Shown in pieces: positions 56,874 through 64,000 of a stretch of DNA of 64,000 nt. The stretch is taken from the NCBI RefSeq assembly GCF_000009365.1, contig NC_008260.1, positions 338,501 through 402,500 of the forward strand, in the 5' to 3' direction. The notes beneath the pieces are model-generated. The model worked only from the letters and a program-made list of their open reading frames with translations. It did no database searches and was not told the origin of the DNA. Made by a program: the position numbers and the translations under genes. Origin of the DNA: Alcanivorax borkumensis SK2 (GTDB taxonomy: Bacteria; Pseudomonadota; Gammaproteobacteria; Pseudomonadales; Alcanivoracaceae). Numbering within the stretch: the first letter of the stretch is position 1; each line of letters opens with the position of its first letter.

Positions 56874-56978
56874 CCGTAACCTGGAAGGAGAGACGGTTAT
56901 GGGGGCTTTCTTGCCGCTGATCGATGGCGCCCCTATCATGCAGGGCTTCCTTTTATTGATGCAGTTCAGGAGTGGGAT

Positions 56979-58049
56979 ATGTCTTCTCAGCCAGCACAAG
57001 CCAGTGCACCGCTGAAAGTGGGTGTGGTTGGCGGTACCGGGTATACCGGGGTTGAATTATTGCGCCTGTTGGTTAACCACCCCCATGCAGAATTGGATGT
57101 GATTACCTCTCGTGGCGAAGCTGGTGTGGCGGTGGCTGACCTGTTTCCCTCCCTGCGAGGACGAACTGATCTGGTCTTCAGTGAGCCGGACGCAAAGCGG
57201 CTGGCAGGCTGTGACGTGGTGTTCTTTGCTACACCCCATAATGTAGCTATGCGGATGATGCCCGAACTAATGGACGCCGGTGTGCGGGTGGTGGATCTGT
57301 CAGCAGATTTCCGGCTGAGGGATCATGAGCTGTGGAGTGAATGGTACGGGGAGCCCCATGCCTGCCCAGAGTTGCTGGCGGATGCGGTTTATGGCTTGCC
57401 GGAAGTGAACCGCGAAGCGATTCGTGACGCTCGGTTGGTAGCCTGCGCCGGTTGTTATCCCACCTCGATTCAGCTGGGTTATTTGCCGTTGTTAGAAAAC
57501 GGCTGGATCAAACCCGATCAGCTGATCGCTAATGCGGCCAGTGGCGCCAGTGGTGGCGGCAAAAGTGCCAAGGTGCCGATGTTGCTGGCGGAGGCTGGAG
57601 AGAGCTACAAGGCTTATGGCGCCAGCGGCCACCGACATTTGCCAGAGATCGAGCAAGGGCTGGCGGATATCGCTGGTGGCCCGGTAAGCGCTACATTTGT
57701 TCCCCATCTTATTCCCATGATTCGTGGTATTCATTCCACCCTTTACGGTCAGCTCACCGCGTCGGCGCCCCCGTTGGAAGAAATTCAGGCAGCGTTTGAA
57801 GCCCGTTATGCCGATGAGCCCTTTGTAGACGTGATGCCGCTGGGTAGCCACCCGGAGACGCGCTTCGTTAAAGGCGCCAATATGTGCCGGCTGGCATTGC
57901 ATCAGCCTCGGGGTGAGAGCGTGATTGTTGTTTTGTCCGTGATTGATAACTTGGTGAAAGGGGCGTCAGGCCAGGCAGTGCAGGCCATGAATATTATGTT
58001 TGGCTTGGATGAGGGGGCGGGGCTGGCAGTGGTTCCGCTGGCGCCATAA
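56979..58049 (+). CDS. argC: N-acetyl-gamma-glutamyl-phosphate reductase ArgC
   Basis: NADPH-dependent step of arginine synthesis. 356 residues with [18 protein letters not shown] (Rossmann), LSADFRLRD, the catalytic Cys in [14 protein letters not shown] and the His in [16 protein letters not shown]. Carbamoyl phosphate from CarAB in this window feeds the same pathway. It begins 106 bp after the ClC gene and is followed at 2 bp by the coiled-coil membrane gene. Confidence 0.97.
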   Translation: MSSQPAQASAPLKVGVVGGTGYTGVELLRLLVNHPHAELDVITSRGEAGVAVADLFPSLRGRTDLVFSEPDAKRLAGCDVVFFATPHNVAMRMMPELMDAGVRVVDLSADFRLRDHELWSEWYGEPHACPELLADAVYGLPEVNREAIRDARLVACAGCYPTSIQLGYLPLLENGWIKPDQLIANAASGASGGGKSAKVPMLLAEAGESYKAYGASGHRHLPEIEQGLADIAGGPVSATFVPHLIPMIRGIHSTLYGQLTASAPPLEEIQAAFEARYADEPFVDVMPLGSHPETRFVKGANMCRLALHQPRGESVIVVLSVIDNLVKGASGQAVQAMNIMFGLDEGAGLAVVPLAP

Positions 58050-58051
58050 TC

Positions 58052-58780
58052 ATGGCAAGGAAGCCAAAAAGCCGCGCGGGCATTGATGATGTGGTGTTGA
58101 TGCCGGTGAGCCCTTCTCAGCAGAAGAAGCGGCGTCGGGTTTTGGTGTTAGTGGCACTGTTTGCTGGGGTGCTGCTGTTTTTAATTGGCGGTTGGTTGGG
58201 CGCAGGAGGTGTCATGGACGCCTCCGACTCCAACCGCCGTCTGCGTGGGGAAGCCAAGATCCTGCAGGCTGAATTGGACACCGCGCGTAGCCAGCTGGCA
58301 GTTTTTCGCGCGGATTCAGAGCTGACTTTGGAGGCTCGTGAAGAGGTGCGTCAGGAGATAAAGGCATTGCAGGATCAAGTCGCGGAACTCGAAGAGGCGG
58401 TGCTATTTTATAAAAATGTTATGGCACCGGGCGGTAGCGAGGGGGGCTTGCAGATTGAAAAGATGACGCTGCAGCACAATAGCGACACTGGCGAATATTT
58501 GTACCGTGTCGTCCTGGTACAGTCTGGGGATAACCGGGGTTATCTGTCCGGTGATATTAGCTTGCAGTTGCGCGGTGAAAAGAATGGTAAAGCGTTTATT
58601 GTTGCTGGCAGCGATTGGCTTGAAGAGGGCAGCGAGACCCAATTCAGATTTCGCTACTTCCAAGAGCTGAACGGCCGATTTAAGGTGCCTGAAGGGGTGG
58701 CGGTGCAGGCGCTGGATGTGGATGCTGAGAGCGGCGGCATGAGCCGTTACGAGACACAAAAAACGATAAAGTGGCAGTAG
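58052..58780 (+). CDS. Membrane-anchored coiled-coil protein (DUF6776-like)
   Basis: A 242-residue protein of unknown function: basic cytosolic head, one membrane segment (about residues 29-52), a coiled coil (about 60-112), and a beta-rich soluble domain (about 125-235) with LQHNSDTGEYLYRVVLVQSG. The order argC, this gene, bactofilin, erpA is shared with Pseudomonas, and the bactofilin 9 bp downstream suggests that they act together at the envelope. The DUF number is from memory and should be checked. Confidence 0.7.
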   Translation: MARKPKSRAGIDDVVLMPVSPSQQKKRRRVLVLVALFAGVLLFLIGGWLGAGGVMDASDSNRRLRGEAKILQAELDTARSQLAVFRADSELTLEAREEVRQEIKALQDQVAELEEAVLFYKNVMAPGGSEGGLQIEKMTLQHNSDTGEYLYRVVLVQSGDNRGYLSGDISLQLRGEKNGKAFIVAGSDWLEEGSETQFRFRYFQELNGRFKVPEGVAVQALDVDAESGGMSRYETQKTIKWQ

Positions 58781-58789
58781 GAGAATCGT

Positions 58790-59281
58790 GTGCTAAGCCG
58801 ATACAAAAAAAGCTCGATGACTACAGGATCGTCGTCCCAGGATTACCGTAACCACACATTGATTGCGCCTAGCGCAACCGTCCGTGGTGATATTGAATTT
58901 TCCGGAGGTTTGCATATCCAAGGTACCGTGGAAGGCAGTGTCAGTGTGGGCGAGGAGGGTGGCCGCTTGGTAATCGGTGAAAGCGGTGTGGTTAAAGGTG
59001 AAATTCGGGTTGCTCAGGTGGTAATTAATGGGCGTGTAGAAGGCGATGTGCACGCCACGGAGAATCTTGAGCTGGCAGAAAAGGCCTCAGTGGAGGGCAA
59101 TGTATACTATCGCATGGTTGAGATGGTCATGGGGGCGCAGGTGAATGGCAAGTTGGTGCGTCTGGATGACGAACGTCGAAGTCTGCCTGCGCCGGATGCC
59201 AAAAAGGTTACCAAGCCAGAACCGGCTGAGACGCCAGCCGAAGAGAATGTGGTAGGGAAGGGGAGTGCGGATAATTCTTGA
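58790..59281 (+). CDS. Bactofilin (polymer-forming cytoskeletal protein)
   Basis: Bactofilins polymerise without nucleotide and organise cell-wall enzymes. 163 residues from GTG 58790: a short tail, then a right-handed beta-helix core (about residues 25-115) with the repeated hydrophobic register in [29 protein letters not shown] and [20 protein letters not shown], and a disordered Pro/Glu end. Bactofilin genes often pair with M23 peptidases; an M23 gene lies 2.4 kb downstream. Confidence 0.92.
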   Translation: MLSRYKKSSMTTGSSSQDYRNHTLIAPSATVRGDIEFSGGLHIQGTVEGSVSVGEEGGRLVIGESGVVKGEIRVAQVVINGRVEGDVHATENLELAEKASVEGNVYYRMVEMVMGAQVNGKLVRLDDERRSLPAPDAKKVTKPEPAETPAEENVVGKGSADNS

Positions 59282-59357
59282 CTGTTTTAGTCGGGTACTA
59301 GAACATGATCAGTCCGTTCAGGAGGGTTCGTACCTGAGTGGCTTTTCTTCTGCCCAA

Positions 59358-59717
59358 ATGTCAGCCGATAGCGAGAGTATGATCGAGTCAGCACCGATTT
59401 CATTTACCGATGCCGCCGCCGCCAAAGTTAAAGAGCTGCGTGACGACGAAGGAAATCCGAACCTCAAGCTGCGTGTTTATATTACCGGTGGTGGGTGCGC
59501 AGGGTTCTCTTATGGTTTTACTTTCGATGAGACGGTGAACGAGGACGATACTTCGGTAGAGAAAGAGGGTGTCATTTTGCTGGTGGACGCCATGAGTATC
59601 CAGTATCTGGATGGCTCCGTGGTCGACTACGAAAAAGGCCTGATGGGCTCACGTTTTGTGGTGAGCAACCCTAATGCGGCTACTACTTGTGGTTGCGGGT
59701 CTTCTTTCTCGGTCTAG
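59358..59717 (+). CDS. erpA: Iron-sulfur cluster insertion protein ErpA
   Basis: A-type carrier that inserts Fe-S clusters. ATG 59358 gives 119 residues; the in-frame ATG seven codons later is also possible. The three ligand Cys are in [10 protein letters not shown] and TTCGCGSSF, with [12 protein letters not shown] and [12 protein letters not shown]. It is downstream of the bactofilin gene as in Pseudomonas. Confidence 0.95.
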   Translation: MSADSESMIESAPISFTDAAAAKVKELRDDEGNPNLKLRVYITGGGCAGFSYGFTFDETVNEDDTSVEKEGVILLVDAMSIQYLDGSVVDYEKGLMGSRFVVSNPNAATTCGCGSSFSV

Positions 59718-59981
59718 TCGGCTGTTGAAAACCTTCTTGCCTGCTCAGCTTTTTAGGCCGGTTCGCAATCTAGGTGCAACTTTTAGATTGCGCATCTTTA
59801 GCCATCTAAATAAAGCGCAACTGATGTGCTCTAAGTACATTTTGACCACTTTTCAGTGGCCCGCGACCGACTTTTCTGTGTTCCCTTGAGATTTTGCGCT
59901 TTGCATGATACGCCTGCTGCTGTCATAAAAAATTCACCGTTCAATCAACAATTCGTCGCTTTTCGGGTAGATACTGAACCC
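59718..59981. other. Structured spacer between erpA and the PAP2 gene
   Basis: 264 bp without a credible start before ATG 59982. An exact 9-base inverted repeat CGCAATCTA (59764-59772)/TAGATTGCG (59784-59792) forms a hairpin without a T-run, and AGTCGG at the erpA end mirrors CCGACT near 59868. No promoter motif stands out. Confidence 0.5.
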
Positions 59982-60515
59982 ATGATGACGACAAAACCGA
60001 CATTTCAACGAATGACCGCCGCAGACACCCGGGCCATGTGCTGGTTGCTACAGCAGCCACAGGCAGCCCGTCGTGCCCGTTTGGCGCGGATGGTCTCTCG
60101 CTTCGGCGATGGCCCGTTTTATGTGGCTTTGACGCTATGTATATGGGGGATGGATCGCCAGGGTGGCAGTGAGTTTGCTCTCACTGCGATGGTGGCCTAC
60201 GCCCTTGAGATGCCGTTGTTTGTATTGCTCAAGCATCTAATCAAGCGGCCTCGACCGGCGGATGCGCTGGAAAGCCTGTCGGCATTTATCCAGCCGGCGG
60301 ATCGATTCAGCTTTCCGTCTGGTCACACTGCGGCAGCCTTTGTGATGGCGTCTTTGCTTTGCGTGTTTTACCCGCCGGTGATAGCTCTTGCGTTGGGCTT
60401 GGCGCTGATGGTAGGGCTGTCGCGAGTGTTGCTTGGGGTTCATTATCCTTCGGATATTTTTGCTGGAGCCGCCCTTGGCTTTGGCTGTGCCATGATTGGT
60501 CTCTGGCTGGTTTAA
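59982..60515 (+). CDS. PAP2-family membrane phosphatase
   Basis: A 177-residue integral membrane phosphatase with all three catalytic motifs: KHLIKRPRP, FPSGHTAA and SRVLLGVHYPSD. Family members dephosphorylate undecaprenyl pyrophosphate or phosphatidylglycerol phosphate. ATG 59982 was chosen because the in-frame extension upstream overlaps the structured spacer. Its insertion between erpA and anmK is not part of the Pseudomonas order as I recall it. Confidence 0.87.
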   Translation: MMTTKPTFQRMTAADTRAMCWLLQQPQAARRARLARMVSRFGDGPFYVALTLCIWGMDRQGGSEFALTAMVAYALEMPLFVLLKHLIKRPRPADALESLSAFIQPADRFSFPSGHTAAAFVMASLLCVFYPPVIALALGLALMVGLSRVLLGVHYPSDIFAGAALGFGCAMIGLWLV

Positions 60516-60602
60516 GGTGCCAGCTTCGAGCTGAAAGACACCAAGCGCTGGCAGTGCCAACTGATAGTTGCCGAGCTGTGCTTTGGCACCTTGCCTTCTT
60601 GA

Positions 60603-61706
60603 TCACGGTAAAGTGACCTGCCCCAATATGGTCTGCCTTGACGCGCCGGTAACCACTGGCGCATTGCCTGCTTTTTCTTCCATGCGAGCCCAGGCCAGCC
60701 AAGCAAAGGCGGCAGCTTCCACCCAGTCTGGGGCCAATCCCTGTTTGGCGGTACTGGTGACTGGGGTGCTGAGTAGCGCTTGGATGCGCTCTAGCAAGTG
60801 TTGGTTATGGGCGCCGCCGCCGCAGATCAACACTTGGTCCGGTTGGAAGTCACTGAGTGCATCGCTGATTGAGTGGGCGGTGAGTTCTGCTAGTGAGGCC
60901 TGGACTACGCTGGTAGTGAGTGAATGATTCGCAAGTTGTTCGTTTAGCCAGTCAAGGCTGAAACGTTCCCGCCCAGTGCTTTTGGGGGGGGGCAGCCGGA
61001 AATAGGGGTCGCTCAGCAAGGTGTTGAGTAGGGCTAAGTCGGGCTGGGCGCTGGCAGCCCAGTCGCCGTTGCGATCATAGGCCCGCTGGTGATGTTGCTG
61101 AATCCAGCTATCCATCAATACGTTGCCCGGCCCGGTATCAAAGCCGCCGCTGAGCTGGCCATTCTCTAGTAGCGTCACATTGGCCATGCCGCCAATATTT
61201 ACTACTGCGATGCGTTGATCGGGGCGAGCGAAAAGCTGTTGGTGGAAGGGCGGTACTAGCGGGGCGCCTTGTCCACCCAGAGCGATGTCTTTATTGCGGA
61301 AGTTGCTAACCACGGCGATGCCCGTTTTCACAGCGAGGGTGTCTGGGCAGCCCAGCTGCACGCTGAAGCCGGCAGCGTGTGGGCGGTGACGAACGGTCTG
61401 TCCGTGACAACCGATGGCGCGAACTTGTTCTGGTGCGATGGCCGCCTGGTCGAGCAGAGTCTGGCAGGTGTTCGCGTAGTGTTCAGCCAATTGAAGGCTG
61501 ACGGCGCCGGCCCGGTCAATTTCGTTATTGCCCGGCTGGCAGAGGCCGAGAATCTCGCCGCGAAGGCTCTCAGGGATGGGTTGGCTCAGGGTGCTGACCA
61601 GTGTGAAATGGTTGTCACTAATGTTGGCGATGACAGCGTCGATACCGTCCAAACTGGTGCCAGTCATCAGCCCTATGAATAGGGCGGGTGGGGCCTTAGA
61701 AGACAT
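60603..61706 (-). CDS. anmK: Anhydro-N-acetylmuramic acid kinase AnmK
   Basis: Converts anhydro-MurNAc to MurNAc-6-P in peptidoglycan recycling. The 367-residue kinase has GLMTGTSLDGIDAV, CHGQTVRHRP, GGMANVTLL, FDTGPGNVLMD and the ICGGGAHNQHLL motif. It overlaps the M23 endopeptidase gene by 11 bp, an obvious functional pair: wall cleavage and wall recycling. Confidence 0.97.
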   Translation of the reverse strand: MSSKAPPALFIGLMTGTSLDGIDAVIANISDNHFTLVSTLSQPIPESLRGEILGLCQPGNNEIDRAGAVSLQLAEHYANTCQTLLDQAAIAPEQVRAIGCHGQTVRHRPHAAGFSVQLGCPDTLAVKTGIAVVSNFRNKDIALGGQGAPLVPPFHQQLFARPDQRIAVVNIGGMANVTLLENGQLSGGFDTGPGNVLMDSWIQQHHQRAYDRNGDWAASAQPDLALLNTLLSDPYFRLPPPKSTGRERFSLDWLNEQLANHSLTTSVVQASLAELTAHSISDALSDFQPDQVLICGGGAHNQHLLERIQALLSTPVTSTAKQGLAPDWVEAAAFAWLAWARMEEKAGNAPVVTGASRQTILGQVTLP

Positions 61707-63015
61707 CGCTGCTGGCCAGTGTTGAGGCTTCGGAGAACAGGGTCATTTGTGCCTTTAGCTGGTTGGCGGCGATCAGAAACTCCGCTCTCTCATTGTCGTT
61801 GATGCCGCGAGCCTTAGGAAGGGGTACGGTCAGTGGATTGCGGTGAACGCCGTTGATGCGGAATTCATAGTGCAGGTGCGGGCCCGTGGCTAGGCCGGAC
61901 ATGCCCACGTAGCCAATGGTTTGGCCCTGCTTCACTCGGCGGCCTACGCGCATGTCTTTGGCAAAATTCCGCATGTGAGCGTAGAGGGTGGTGTAGCTCT
62001 GACCATGCTTGATGATTAATACATTGCCGTAGCCACCTTTTATGCCGGCGAAGATGACCTTGCCGTCCCCGGCCGCCTTGATCGGGGTGCCGGAGGGGGC
62101 GGCGTAGTCGATCCCTTTGTGAGCGCGAATGCGGTTAAGAATGGGGTGTTTACGGCCTAGGCTGAAGCGTGAACTGATGCGAGAGAAGGCTACCGGGGTG
62201 CGGATGAATTCCTTACGCAGGGAGCCCCCCTTGATATCTAGGTATTCCACATCCCCGGATAGGGTTTTATAGCGAAAGGCTGTCAGGTGGCGGTCCCGAT
62301 TCCAGAACTCGGCCATCAATATGTCGCCGACCCCCACTTTTTCGCCGTCCAAGTAGAGTTCTTCGTAAAGGATGCGGAAGCGATCACCCTTGCGAATATC
62401 CAGAACAAAATCCACATCCCAGGCGAATAGATTGGCTAGTTGTAACGTCAGCTTGTCACTGATTCCAGCGGCTGCACCGGCGAGGAATAATGAGTCGGTA
62501 ATTTGAGCCTGGGCAAAACGGGTTTGTTTCTGATATTCGCGCTGGCTGATACGAGTCTGCCAGCGGCCATTTTTGAGGCGAGCGGTGAGGGTTTCCACCC
62601 GGGAGGGGTGATACTGTACTGCGGTCAGCGTTTGTTCGTCACTAATGGCAACCTGCAGGGTGTCGCCAGGGCGCAAAGAGGCTAATCGCTCCAGCCGTGT
62701 ATCACTGCCGATCAGCTTGTAAACTTGTTGAGCTCCAATACCTAGAGGCTGGAGTAGGGAAGATAGGCTGTCGCCAGCTTTTACCGTCACCGTTTGCCAT
62801 TCTGTGGCAATAGTGGCGGGCTTGTTGGTGGGTTGTGGTGTCGGTGTTACGCGTTCCGGCAGACTTATGTTTTGGATGCGTTCCGGGGTGGGTTCGGTAC
62901 TGTCGGGGCGAAAAGCGATCAGGATGACGCCGCCCAGCAATACCATGCTCAGCAGTAAATGGGTGCGTGGGAACTGGCGCACCAGCCTGCCGGCAGCAGA
63001 GATAAGTTGTTTCAT
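61696..63015 (-). CDS. M23 peptidoglycan DD-endopeptidase (MepM-like)
   Basis: 439 residues: N-terminal membrane anchor (about 18-36), an OapA/LysM-like region (VKAGDSLSSLLQPLG, about 75-125), a linker and the M23 domain with HKGIDYAAPSGTPI and GPHLHYEFRING zinc ligands (about residues 310-405). It cleaves crosslinks to allow wall growth. Divergent from tyrS and coupled to anmK; Pseudomonas has the same anmK-M23-tyrS order. Confidence 0.93.
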   Translation of the reverse strand: MKQLISAAGRLVRQFPRTHLLLSMVLLGGVILIAFRPDSTEPTPERIQNISLPERVTPTPQPTNKPATIATEWQTVTVKAGDSLSSLLQPLGIGAQQVYKLIGSDTRLERLASLRPGDTLQVAISDEQTLTAVQYHPSRVETLTARLKNGRWQTRISQREYQKQTRFAQAQITDSLFLAGAAAGISDKLTLQLANLFAWDVDFVLDIRKGDRFRILYEELYLDGEKVGVGDILMAEFWNRDRHLTAFRYKTLSGDVEYLDIKGGSLRKEFIRTPVAFSRISSRFSLGRKHPILNRIRAHKGIDYAAPSGTPIKAAGDGKVIFAGIKGGYGNVLIIKHGQSYTTLYAHMRNFAKDMRVGRRVKQGQTIGYVGMSGLATGPHLHYEFRINGVHRNPLTVPLPKARGINDNERAEFLIAANQLKAQMTLFSEASTLASSDVF

Positions 63016-63171
63016 TGAGAGTCTGTGAAGCCTGAGTTGAGTAAATAGAGACTGGCGCGCTCCGTGGAGCGCAGCGGAAAACTGGCTTGCAAAGATACCC
63101 GCCTTCTCTGGCCGCGTTCAAGTGCTACAATGATGCGCTTTCGTTAATGGGTCTGGAAATTAGAGGTAGGT

Positions 63172-64000
63172 ATGGCCACGGTGGATCAGCAACTGGCACT
63201 TATTACCCGCGGGGCGGATGAGATCATCCAGCAAGAGGAGTTGCGGAAAAAACTGGCATTAGGCCGACCGTTACGAGTGAAAGCGGGCTTTGACCCCACC
63301 GCCCCGGACTTGCATCTGGGACATACAGTATTGATCAACAAGCTGCGCCAGTTCCAGGAGTTGGGGCACGAGGTGATTTTTCTGATTGGTGATTTTACCG
63401 GAATGATTGGCGATCCTACAGGTAAAAGCGCCACTCGTCCGCCTCTCAGTCGCGAGGATGTACTGCGTAACGCTGACACCTACAAAGAGCAGGTGTTCAA
63501 GATTCTTGATGAAAGTAAGACTCGGGTTGAATTCAATTCCAGCTGGATGAATACGATCGGAGCGGCCGGCATGATTAAGCTGGCGGGCCAATATACTGTA
63601 GCGCGAATGCTGGAGCGTGATGATTTTGACAAGCGCTATAAAGGTAATCAGCCCATTGCTATCCATGAATTTCTCTATCCGTTGGTCCAAGGATATGACT
63701 CTGTGGCGCTGGAGGCGGATGTGGAGCTGGGCGGTACGGATCAGAAGTTCAACCTGCTAATGGGTCGGACCCTGCAAAAGACTTACGGCCAGTCGCCGCA
63801 AATCTGTCTGACCATGCCGATTTTGGAAGGGTTGGACGGCGTTCAGAAGATGTCAAAGTCCTTGGGTAACTATGTAGGGGTTAATGATGCTCCGGGTGAA
63901 ATGTACCGTAAGTTGCTCTCACTTCCAGACAGTTTGACTTGGCGCTACTATGAGTTGCTCAGTGCCTGCTCAAATGAGCGCATTGAGGCGTTGAAAGCTG
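63172..64000 (+). CDS. tyrS: Tyrosyl-tRNA synthetase, N-terminal part (cut by window edge)
   Basis: The first 276 codons are present and the frame is still open at position 64000. Starts [19 protein letters not shown] after GAGGTAGG. Class I motifs: HLGHT (HIGH-type) near residue 50 and KMSKS near residue 230, with [14 protein letters not shown] and [10 protein letters not shown] between them. It resembles the longer TyrZ-type proteobacterial enzymes. A -10-like TACAAT lies at 63126-63131. Confidence 0.95.
   Translation, partial: MATVDQQLALITRGADEIIQQEELRKKLALGRPLRVKAGFDPTAPDLHLGHTVLINKLRQFQELGHEVIFLIGDFTGMIGDPTGKSATRPPLSREDVLRNADTYKEQVFKILDESKTRVEFNSSWMNTIGAAGMIKLAGQYTVARMLERDDFDKRYKGNQPIAIHEFLYPLVQGYDSVALEADVELGGTDQKFNLLMGRTLQKTYGQSPQICLTMPILEGLDGVQKMSKSLGNYVGVNDAPGEMYRKLLSLPDSLTWRYYELLSACSNERIEALKA

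Overview
The window is a 64 kb piece of a gammaproteobacterial chromosome. Gene content and order run closely parallel to the recN-grpE-dnaK-dnaJ-dapB-carAB-greA-ftsH-nusA-infB-pnp-acs-panDCB-pcnB-cbrBA-dksA stretch of Pseudomonas. The presence of hrcA, the moderate GC content and the protein styles (for example an FtsH that begins MNDMTKN) suggest Alcanivorax or a close relative. That genus-level call is inference from gene order and recall, not from a search. No phage, insertion sequence, plasmid function or CRISPR array was seen. Most of the window is core genome.

Layout. (1) 1-6.3 kb: start of recN (cut by the window edge), an RDD membrane protein, then hrcA-grpE-dnaK-dnaJ with two clear sigma-32-type promoters. 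(2) 6.4-12.6 kb: dapB, carA (TTG start, with a terminator-containing leader), carB, greA. (3) 12.6-18.7 kb: yhbY on the minus strand, then rlmE-ftsH-folP-glmM-tpiA-secG. (4) 19.2-28.6 kb: tRNA-Leu(GAG), initiator tRNA-fMet with its own consensus promoter, rimP-nusA-infB-rbfA-truB-rpsO-pnp. (5) 29-43.6 kb, minus strand: acs, panD, panC, panB, a deoxynucleoside kinase, folK, pcnB, then a carbon-control locus (a CA-motif small RNA, cbrB, cbrA, a 58-residue CbrX-like protein), gluQ and dksA. (6) 43.7-50.9 kb: aminotransferase-sfsA, srkA, a Rieske protein, an adenosine-kinase-like PfkB protein, mrcB. (7) 51-55.4 kb: a TPR lipoprotein, ybaK, hemL-thiE-thiD, hemJ. (8) 55.4-64 kb: a ClC chloride transporter, argC, a coiled-coil membrane protein, a bactofilin, erpA, a PAP2 phosphatase, anmK, an M23 endopeptidase and the start of tyrS.

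The most interesting region is 36.4-41.4 kb. Downstream of cbrB on the same strand lies a roughly 190-nt intergenic gene with three clusters of A-A-Y-A-A-Y repeats and a strong UUCG-loop terminator. These are hallmarks of the Hfq/Crc decoy RNA CrcZ of Pseudomonas. Upstream of it are three GTTACC/GGTAAC half-sites that form two overlapping palindromes, a plausible CbrB enhancer. The CbrB protein here has a clean in-frame loss of the sigma-54-contact loop (GAFTGA), and no good -24/-12 promoter is visible in front of the RNA. Together this suggests a CbrA-CbrB-CrcZ circuit that may have moved away from sigma-54.

Other points worth attention: a DksA with a roughly 190-residue Lys/Ala-rich histone-H1-like N-terminal extension; a possible attenuator with a 10-codon leader ORF before carAB; a 140-bp element with perfect 25-bp terminal inverted repeats between panB and the deoxynucleoside kinase gene, with likely relatives elsewhere; and an orphan terminator hairpin ahead of the aminotransferase gene.
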